NCBI GenBank assembly: GCA_034509425.1
Contig: JAVTVJ010000001.1
Coordinates: 10,807,501-10,871,500 of the forward strand
DNA from: Eopsaltria australis
Lineage: Eukaryota > Chordata > Aves > Passeriformes > Petroicidae
DNA: 64,000 bases
Direction: 5' to 3'
The position numbers and the translations under genes were made by a program. Of the stretch, positions 56,501-64,000 are shown piece by piece; the first letter of the stretch is position 1; every line of letters starts with the position of its first letter. The notes under the pieces are model-generated. The model made no database searches. It saw nothing but the letters and a program-made list of their open reading frames with translations, and had not been told where the DNA came from.

Positions 56501-59500
56501 TGGCACTTGGGGATATGGTTTAGGGTGGTTGTGGTCGTGCTGGGTTGGCAGTTGGACAAATGATCTTGAAGGTCTCTTCCAGCCTTGATGATTCTGTGAT
56601 ATTAAGCTGTACAACCATCAGCCCTTGCTGGCCCTGGTTGTTTAGGCTTCAAAAAGGAGATAGAAAGGGACAAACAGAAGTCAACCAGTCATGTGTAAAA
56701 ATTTTGATTCTATGCCACCACATCCCCTTGAAGAATGCATAGTTGCTGTCCTCCACATCCTGTAATCTTTTAGCTGTACTTAAGAATGGATAATGTTGGG
56801 TTATTATTTCATGTACTTAGAGGCATTATCTTCCTAATTTCTTCCTGTTGTTTCCATTATCTGATTTATTGTGGCCTTGTCTTCACCACTGGATTATTGT
56901 CAAGGATTCAATTTTTTTAATGATTTTTATTCTGTTTTTTGCCATGCCCTTAGAGAGTAGGAAAATAAGCTGCAGAACCTAAGTGTATGTTAATATTAAT
57001 AGTGACAATCCACAGAAATTCCACATCAGTGTATTCCATGTAGCTTGAAGAAATACTGACTTAGCCACAGGTAAAGAATTTATTTAGCCTAAGTCAGTGG
57101 TCTAGGAGAGGACTTGTGCTGTCCTTAAGACATTTCCAGTGTACTATCAGTCAATTCCACCTTGCTCTGTGCTCTGGAGTAACAATCTCACTTGTAATGG
57201 AGTCACATCCGCTGGAATTGTAACAGGCAATTCATCTTTATGAAAGAAGTTTTAGGTAGCCCTTCAGCCAGAAATCGGCTGATTTTGGCTTTCTGAAAAC
57301 ACCTAGGCAAGCCAGATGGCTAGTGAAGTAAAATATTCTTTACCAACAACCCTTGTTTTTATCACTTCTGACGTGTTTTATGCTGCTTCTCTTCTCATAA
57401 AACTTTGCTGTGTGCAAGTTATGAAGAATGCATGATGTAAAAATTTTGGTGGCAGGAATTACTTTTAAAATATGGAATAAGAAAATTAAACAAGTGAAAT
57501 GTCAGTGTAAAATTGAGTGGAATTGCCTCTACTTTGCTGAGAGTACAAATCCACTTTGAAAGCCTTTGGTTTTGCTTTTTTTTTTCTCCACAGTGTGCTG
57601 TTCCTCCTGGCAGCAGCAGTATGCCTTCCTTTGTGTGACACACAGGTGAGCTCTGCTTTGTAAAGCAGCTCTAGTTAGGCATCTTGTTAGCATATGAGGG
57701 ATGCAGCTTTTACTTGTAAGCTAGAGTAGGATTCCTGCAGGGGAACTCTAAATGTTTCCTCTTGCTGTGCTGTAGTCTTGCTGGGTTTACTGTGTTTGCA
57801 TCATGGTAAAGTCTCTGAGCAGTGTGGACATACAGCTCTTTGGTGAAGATAGTGGCTCGGGAAACTGCAATTTTACTTCTTAAAAAGGCTTACAGCAAAT
57901 CACTTAGGTTTGAATTAATTGTGTGTACTTTCAGGAAGTTCCTGAATCCATTTTGTATTCACTGTACACACTTTCTGTAGCTACCTAAGAAAGAAAGGAG
58001 GGTACCTCCAGAGAGTGCTCCATCCAGCAAAGATCTATTCATTGGAGATTCTCTTTTGGAGACTTAGGAAAGCTGCTTTCTTGCTTTAGATATCTCTGAA
58101 GTCAGATGAGTCTGGAACTTGTCTGAATACAGCTGATCAAATGTTGCCATTGGAAGTGTTGCACCTACACTCTCTTCAAAGTCCATGGTGCAGAGAGGGA
58201 TCTCCTGGAATATAATTCCTCTCACCTGAAAGCAGACATCTAAAATATGCCAGGTGAAGTCCTCTCAAAAATGTTTGGTTTTCCCTATTGATTATGAAGA
58301 GGGCCTACTTTGCTCAGACAAATGTCTGTTTAAAGCCCTCTTTTGGAAGCTTTGTTTAGTTAGAGCCTTGGGGAGAGACTGCTCAGCTGCTGCAGAGGCT
58401 CAGAGGGGAAAGGAGACAAGACAAAACCCTTTGTGATGGTTCCTGGTAGTCTTGCTGGTCCTGGATTGCCAATACAAGACTAAATAAACTGGGGGCCATA
58501 TGCTCAGGCTGCTTAAATTGGTGTACACGTCTGAAGGAAATAGAATTATCCTTGCTGAGACGAGCTGAGAGCCTGCATAATTGGCATATGCCAGGTTTCT
58601 AAGTGTGACAGGAAGAATTTCAGTCTTCCTAGTCTTCTTTAGTCATCTTTCCTTTCTTTGTAGCACTGCTCCCACTCACTGTGCTTGCTTTGCAAAGCTA
58701 ACTGCAGGGAAATTGCAATATGTATGTTTACATGATCATTCTTTTATTTATGTAGACCTTCTTTATTGCAGTTTGATCCAAACGGATATTTATGGGCTCT
58801 AATTCACTTGATCTGTGTTGGTAAGTAATTTTCTTCTAGAAAAAGAATTAGGAGGAGTAAATGTGTTGGAGAAACTGGCTTTATTATGAAGTTACTGATA
58901 TTTGAGACGCTATACGAAAGAAACACTTGGAAAGAATGAAGATCAGTAAATATAAGAAAGTGCATTCCTTTTATAGCTTTTATGTGGAAAACAACAACAG
59001 AACAAACTACATATTGCAGTCTGTTAACAGTGAAAGAGAAAATGCACATACAATTTTAATCAGCACTAAGCTTTTCTGGTTGTTTTTTGATGGTTGCCTA
59101 CTGTGAGAGACTTCTTTCTGAGGAGAGAAGAAACAAGAAAAAAGCAAGCAATAACTTGTACTTGGAGCTTTATTGCACACGCAGATTTTATTTAGAAACT
59201 GACAAAAATATACTAAAATATCATAGACTATGGTCCCAGAGGAAAGATGTTGAAATGTTGGGGTTTTTTAGGCAATCATATGCATTTTAAAAAATTTTAA
59301 CAATGAGTTGCATAACCTATCAGATTTTATTTTGTCTTTTTTTTTCAGACCAAATGTTTATTTGGATAAATCGTGGTTGTTCCCTGAAAAGTTAGAAGCA
59401 GTCAGAAAATCTGAAGAAAACAAGAGTAGTAATATTTAACTAGGAGAATTTTGTCTTTTGGAGTATTTTGGCGGATAATAAGGGACCTGTATTTGATTTT

Positions 59501-60526
59501 TATGTGTCCTATATACTGAGCGAGTGACTCATTCATATGTTAAGTCTTGTCTGCAGATTAGGGATGAATCCTTCTTTATTTCTTCTATTCATACTGTAAA
59601 ATTTTCAGGGCAGAGGTAATGTGTTTATATGTATTCCTGTCTAGGGAGGTCCAGAGATCCCCATCTGAAATGTTGTTAACAGACAAATAAGAAATAATTT
59701 TGGGGTTTTTTTGAGAAACATATGGTAAACATTTACTCATTTATATAAAGTAAAAGCTGTAGATTTTCTACTTCAAATACTTATTTGCTGTAATGAGTGA
59801 TGTTCTTGCTTTCTCAAGGCCAAGGTGTCTCATTTGTAAAGCAGTGCTTGGTCACGGAGGTGGAAAATTGCTTAGAGAGCCTTCAGAATGCTTCTTTTGT
59901 GTGTTTGAAATGTGTAGGAAGTGCCAGCATAATGTTTATGCTCAAAATATAGTTGCCTTCCATTTCTCTTGGTTTTGAGAGTTGTTGATATGGCTATTGG
60001 GAGCTATTTGTGTAATTAGATTTCCTATCAACTGTAGTGAAGGTGCTATGAGAAAGGGCAAACAGATGAACTGACTAACTGCATAGTAAATCAAGACAGA
60101 GCATTACAGAAAGAATACGTGTTCTATCCTTCAATTTGTCTAATGGAGGCAGAATTGAGGACATCCATTTCATAAAGTTCTACTGGATTTACTTTTCATA
60201 TTCTGGTTTTCTCAGTGAATCAAAAAAATTATCCCAAAGCCTTGAAGGAAGGGTCTGAAAAAATAGTCTGTAGCTGTGTCATTTCTTCCATGTGTGGTGA
60301 AATCTTTACCCAGAACTGAAATGGAAGCTAACAAGAGGCAGATGGGTGGGTCAAGAATGTAAAGAACCTGGAGACCCTAGAGCTGAGAGAACTTTAAACA
60401 GGAAAGATGGCTCAGAGCCAACAGCTCTGTGTAGATGAACATATATATCATGGAACTTACCCCCAAAATAGTGTGGGCTGAAGAACCCATTCTGTGATCC
60501 TTTTCTGTATGTATTTACACACAAAA

Positions 60527-60576
<50 letters not shown>

Positions 60577-61889
60577 TCTTCTTTGTTGTTGCTGTGAGCT
60601 AGAAGGTATCTCATCCTCAGAAGGACTAGCAGAATCACAAAGCATGACTGTACTCAGAGCTGATAAGGCTCTGAAAACCATTAATTTGAAAAATAGGTTC
60701 ATTTTACTCATGGTTTAGGAATCCTTTGTGCTGTGTTGCTAAACTGTAATTCAGAAGGGTTCCACGTCTGCCAGTACCATGGCCAAACAAGCTGTTGTTT
60801 GTCAGAATGACTGCACAATATGGCAATTACACACGTCATTTCAATTACAGGGGCTTACAAAGTATTTCACAAGTTGTGGAAACCTGGATCTTTAAGGTAA
60901 TGTGTTTTTTTATTCTCTTATATAGAGAGATGACTGTGATATAAGGGAGCTCTGCATGATCAGCAGGAGCTGGGCCACTCCTGGTTAATCATTAATAACT
61001 CCTCTTGCAAGACGAGCCTTATTTATTGTTGGTAACAACAGCGTGGTTATTGATAGTTATACAGCTAACTGGAACACTGAATTAGTTTTAAACAGTGTAT
61101 TATCCAAGGGTGATGACTCAGCCCTGGGAAAAGAACCCCTAATTACTGGCACAGGTGTTAAGAGGAAATGTTAGTCTGTGCTCACATGGAAAGCTGCATG
61201 GTTTGAATCTGTCAGTATCTCCCTTTGTGACACAGTCTCAAAAGTGTTCAGCAGCTGGTGACTTAGCACAGGATGGGAATGGCTGAGTACCTTAAACACC
61301 TCAAAACCTTGCACTAGTCCCATGTGCATGTTAGAACTGCAACCACACGGTAGGACTCTTGGAATCAGGTGGCATTACATGTTCACAGTGTCTATAATCT
61401 GCAGCTGTCTGTATGGATGGAGATGGATATGTTGACACTACATATGATGTATAATATACCTGCATGGATAAGCTTATTTATTTCAAAACCATTTTCCATC
61501 TCTGGTTAAAGGATCTAAATTTTAATCAGTCTCACTTGATTCTTCACTTTAAATGAAACTCCTAATGGCAGTAACAACAGAAATAATGTGTAAATGTAGT
61601 GTAAATTAATATGTTGGTTAATTGATAATTGATTGGTGTTGATAAAATTATTGCTATATTATGTTTATAATGCATATAATTATGATATAATGTTAATATT
61701 ACCTGATGTGTATCTTATTATATATTATATAAATTAATATAATGTAATATTACAGCATTACCATATATTACTGCTTAATATACTGATCTATTACACCAAA
61801 TGAAGTGTATTGCTAAAAAAAACATACCTTTTTTTCTTTCCCTCCTCTCCCAGTGATCTGGACCAACAGTACATCAACTATGTATTCAG
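41356..61889 (+). CDS. TMEM241: TMEM241, first ten coding exons (3' part lies beyond the window)
   Basis: Multispanning protein of the nucleotide-sugar transporter / drug-metabolite transporter superfamily; reported as a Golgi UDP-GlcNAc transporter needed for mannose-6-phosphate tagging of NPC2. Exons: 41356-41427, 44885-44931, 46733-46810, 51187-51268, 54441-54518, 55882-55907, 57594-57645, 58772-58820, 60851-60896, 61854-61889; 566 bases, 188 codons plus AG. The human protein has ~296 residues, so about 108 are missing to the right. Landmarks: YLASSFTNK, YVLSVLQFTYPTLFQGWQTL, GGLLLHISWKLGWVEI, WLPASVLFVGIIYAGSRALS, PVFLTVHNAAEVITYGFQK, DPNGYLWALIHLICVGAYKV, SDLDQQYINYVFS. The start is fixed by an in-frame TGA two codons upstream (41350-41352) and matches the human start residue for residue in length. 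Hydrophobic segments fit membrane helices. Confidence 0.93.
41428..43639 (+). other. TMEM241 intron 1, proximal part
   Basis: The first ~300 bases are GC-rich island sequence, the rest ordinary AT-rich intron. Nothing recognisable before the LTR-like stretch that starts near 43640. Confidence 0.6.
43640..44480 (-). mobile_element. Possible LTR-type element in TMEM241 intron 1
   Basis: About 840 bp of non-coding sequence distinct in texture from its surroundings. On the minus strand it contains GGCACCCAATGTGAACACTG, an AT-rich middle with TATTAAA-like tracts, and a closing region rich in TAAT repeats. It resembles avian ERV LTRs in general make-up, but ends and duplications are not clear. Confidence 0.35.
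43689..43753. repeat. Short tandem repeat of (ATTACATC)-like units
   Basis: Roughly eight imperfect ATTACATC / ATTATTAC units at one end of the LTR-like stretch in TMEM241 intron 1. Confidence 0.8.
46907..46917 (+). repeat. Poly(G) run, TMEM241 intron 3
   Basis: Eleven G's followed by TGGGGTG, about 100 bases after the exon 3 donor. A likely error-prone spot in sequencing. Confidence 0.9.
47440..47570 (+). mobile_element. Degraded CR1-like 3' end in TMEM241 intron 3
   Basis: The order CTCAGGAGATATTAAAAACT, TTTCCTGGGCGATGACCTG, TTGGACTAAATGACTGCCAG, ACATCCCTTCTAATGTAAC and a closing ATTCTGT parallels a second CR1 subfamily, with many substitutions. It explains the 87-codon open frame ending at 47498. 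Confidence 0.55.
47870..47945. repeat. AT-rich palindromic tract, TMEM241 intron 3
   Basis: Alternating TA runs with self-complementary segments such as ACATATATGT and TATATATATTATTA. Could extrude as a cruciform; likely length-variable. Confidence 0.7.
48505..48521. repeat. Poly(A) run followed by A-rich sequence
   Basis: Seventeen A's followed by CAAA/CCAAA-rich sequence to about 48640 in TMEM241 intron 3. No recognisable retrogene precedes it. Confidence 0.7.
48650..51186 (+). other. TMEM241 intron 3, distal part
   Basis: Ordinary AT-rich intron with a short TATA-rich tract at 51070-51115; the open frames are short and not exon-like. Nothing else recognised. Confidence 0.6.
51269..54440 (+). 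other. TMEM241 intron 4
   Basis: No repeat or gene recognised. An 88-codon hydrophobic frame at 53766-54032 lacks splice or family support. Confidence 0.6.
55882..55907 (+). CDS. TMEM241: TMEM241 exon 6, 26-base microexon with tandem acceptor
   Basis: Encodes QTSHLKVC plus two bases; human has the similar KTSPAKIC. The acceptor reads ttacagcag, a NAGNAG site: use of the second AG would drop one codon (Gln) without changing frame. Flanking donor and acceptor are otherwise canonical. Confidence 0.85.
56305..56600 (+). mobile_element. CR1 LINE 3' fragment in TMEM241 intron 6
   Basis: Contains GTGAGGTGGGGGTCAATCTC, GGAGGTTCAGATTAGATACT, GGGAGGTGGTGGAGTCACCA, and the tail TCTTCCAGCCTTGATGATTC ending TGTGAT. 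Same orientation as the gene. Confidence 0.9.
60528..60573. repeat. (CA)23 microsatellite, TMEM241 intron 8
   Basis: Uninterrupted CA dinucleotides for 46 bases. Long perfect runs like this are usually polymorphic. Open frames across it on either strand are artefacts. Confidence 0.97.
61605..61800. repeat. AT-rich tract before TMEM241 exon 10
   Basis: About 200 bases dominated by TAAT, TATA and ATTA words, ending some 55 bases before the exon 10 acceptor. No clear unit. Confidence 0.65.
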
Positions 61890-64000
61890 GTAAAATGAAT
61901 AAGTCTTTGATACACCATAGCTGGTTTTATGTGGCATATGTTTTCGTTTTCAGGCGTAGCTTGTTGAAGAAACTCATAGCTACCACTACTTAAATGTATT
62001 TCTTTAGCAGAACATTCACTGAAAGAACAGTGCTAAGCTGAATGGCTTAACAGCTGAATTTTTTTGGCTCCAGTTGCAGGTGGACATGCCAATATACACC
62101 TGAGGAGGTAAAGAGGTGTTAATTATGCATTTTTAAATCACCGCGTGCACATGTGATCTATCACTTCCAGAAATAATATTTACAGAGTAACTCCCTGGCA
62201 ATACCCCACTTCAGAAAATAAAACTTGTATAAAATTGCCAGAAGAGGAGGTAGTGATTACAAAAGTACTGTGTGCAAAAAACATGAGCAGTAACTGATTG
62301 TTCAGAGTGCTGTTAGCGGGATTGAGTAATTCTGACTTTCAGTTGTTTTTCTGATTTAGAGATAGAAGAGTGGCTTGTTATTTTGTAGCTAGTGAAGGAG
62401 TCTGAGTCATTGACCAGATTCCCCTGCTTTTTTAAATCCAGTCCTTTCCTCAAAGAGTCACAAACCAGAATATTCAGTGTACATGGCTTCCAGTGGGCTT
62501 TTGTGAGGCTTTATTTCACGTAAGGCATCTAGGGACTTGTTTCAATTCTCCTCCATCTGTAATCACATCTAATATATGTTGGCCTCTTTTCTTGGGTTCA
62601 TACCTAAAGTCGTTTGGGAACACTATCAAGTATGAATAATAAATTCAAAGAAATTCTTTCTGTGTTCAGAAGGAACGAAAGAGGGAGCATAAGTTGGGAA
62701 TAAGCATAACGAAAGTGAAGTTGTGCTAGTTTCTTTGATTAGATGGATGTATGCTCTTGTCTGACCACAGGAAAGATCTTTGATAGGAGTACATCAGGGA
62801 TATCAGTGTAGGACAGTTGTTTCCCTTCAATTCCCATTTATCTCATAAGCATCATCAATATGATAACACTGTGTATCTCTTTCTGTCTTAGTTCAATCAA
62901 ATCTCCTATTTCTATAAATAAGTAATGCAGGCCTCTGCTTGTGCCTTTATGATTCACTAGGGTCCCATTTATGGACAATATCTGAATATCAGTTTGTGTG
63001 AAATAGGCTCTTGTTTAAGTCAATTGGTGTTTTCCATCTACTATGAAATGCAAAGCAAATAAATTTTGCACAAAGAAGATAGGTGTGTTTATTGAAGCTT
63101 TGGAAGAATTAGTAATGGAATTTGCAAATATGCTGCCACATGCAGAAATAACCTATGAAGTCTGGAATGAGATGTAGCTACTTCTCTGTATTGAAGAGTC
63201 ATGAACCGAGCAGTAAAATCAATTGATTTTTTGTTTGGCAGCTGCTTGACTATCTCTCAGTTGTCATTTTAGTTGAAAATTGCATCTAGGCCTAACCTTT
63301 AAATTCAGATTTTGGCTGAAAGTCTTAATTTTTCAGTTTTGATTGAAAAGTTAGGGCTGGGCTGCTTCTCTGTTAGTTCATCATCTTGGTCCTTTGAAGT
63401 CTGTGGACTTGTGTCCAGCAGAGAGCAGGAGTCCCACATTACATGGAAAGTATGATAGATTATTTGGAAGCTTTTGAAAGGGAGAAACTTCTCGCTAAGG
63501 AACTGTGAGGTGCAGTGGTATATGTATTTTAAAACTGTTCTTTTTACAGAAAACTAACAAACAATTCAACAATGAATTTGTGCAAATTGAAAGATGGCTA
63601 TTTTCAGCATCTGTTTAAGAGCAAAAATTTGTTATCAAAGCTTCCAAAGTTTTTCCCCAAGAAGAGACTTAAAGGTCAGCATAGCTTACAAGGTGATGGT
63701 GCAAAGCAAGTTGCTGGAAAACAGGTGGCTAAAGGGAGGTAGCAAACTGGATGCTTATTTGTTTGCCTTGGGTCTAGTTATATCTGTATGTGTATGTATT
63801 TCTGTATGTTAGAGAAGCTCACAATCCATAGCATTTGGATCTCATCTTGCCTAGGGAAAACAAGTAGTACCAAGTGACATCTGGATTATTTTAGAGTTTT
63901 GTTTTGTCAAAATAGCTAATGATGTTTGAAAGGGTGTACAATTTGGCAAAAGTTCTCCTCATCTGCACCCTCCATGGTGTGTCACCTTCAGTGGGGCTGA
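61890..64000 (+). other. TMEM241 intron 10 (continues past the window)
   Basis: Begins with the donor gtaaaa. I searched for the next exon, expected to start with one base completing a Ser codon followed by a hydrophobic segment, and did not find it. No repeat recognised. Confidence 0.6.

Noticed and set aside
60351..60718. Frames with runs of Cys-Val or Thr-His
   Set aside because: Direct translations of the (CA)23 microsatellite.

Overview
The window is vertebrate nuclear DNA, almost certainly from a bird. Four split genes with canonical GT-AG introns can be read codon by codon. The interspersed repeats are CR1 LINE fragments and avian-type retroviral LTRs. No SINEs, bacterial operons or CRISPR arrays are visible. 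Gene order and orientation match the mammalian block NPC1 - RMC1 - RIOK3 - TMEM241 (human 18q11.2). A songbird or another neoavian is my best guess from the LTR type, but this is inference.

Layout. Positions 1-6880 hold the last eight coding exons and 3' UTR of NPC1 (+). Positions about 6790-23456 hold the complete RMC1/C18orf8 gene (-, 20 coding exons, 698 aa), which runs tail-to-tail into NPC1 so that their 3' UTRs probably overlap. A GC-rich promoter and a 278-bp G-rich minisatellite (23543-23820) lie at the RMC1 5' end. Positions 23821-27780 are RIOK3 3' UTR and intergenic DNA. RIOK3 (-, 13 coding exons, 515 aa) occupies 27781-36589 and has its own CpG-rich promoter. Positions 36590-41355 are an intergenic stretch built largely from CR1 and LTR-like debris. 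TMEM241 (+) starts at 41356; ten coding exons (188 codons plus 2 bases) are present and the gene runs off the right edge.

The coding regions look intact: exon phases add up across every intron and there is no frameshift or premature stop. Three of the four genes act on one pathway. NPC1 exports cholesterol from lysosomes, RMC1 is a subunit of the Mon1-Ccz1 Rab7 exchange factor needed for NPC1-dependent export, and TMEM241 is reported to be a Golgi UDP-GlcNAc transporter needed for mannose-6-phosphate tagging of NPC2. RIOK3 is an atypical kinase of 40S ribosome maturation and innate immunity.

I see no new multi-gene system. The points most worth checking are a U12-type intron in RMC1, the quadruplex-prone minisatellite at its promoter, the overlapping NPC1/RMC1 3' ends, a glycine/alanine-rich N-terminal extension of avian RMC1, and a TMEM241 microexon with a tandem acceptor.
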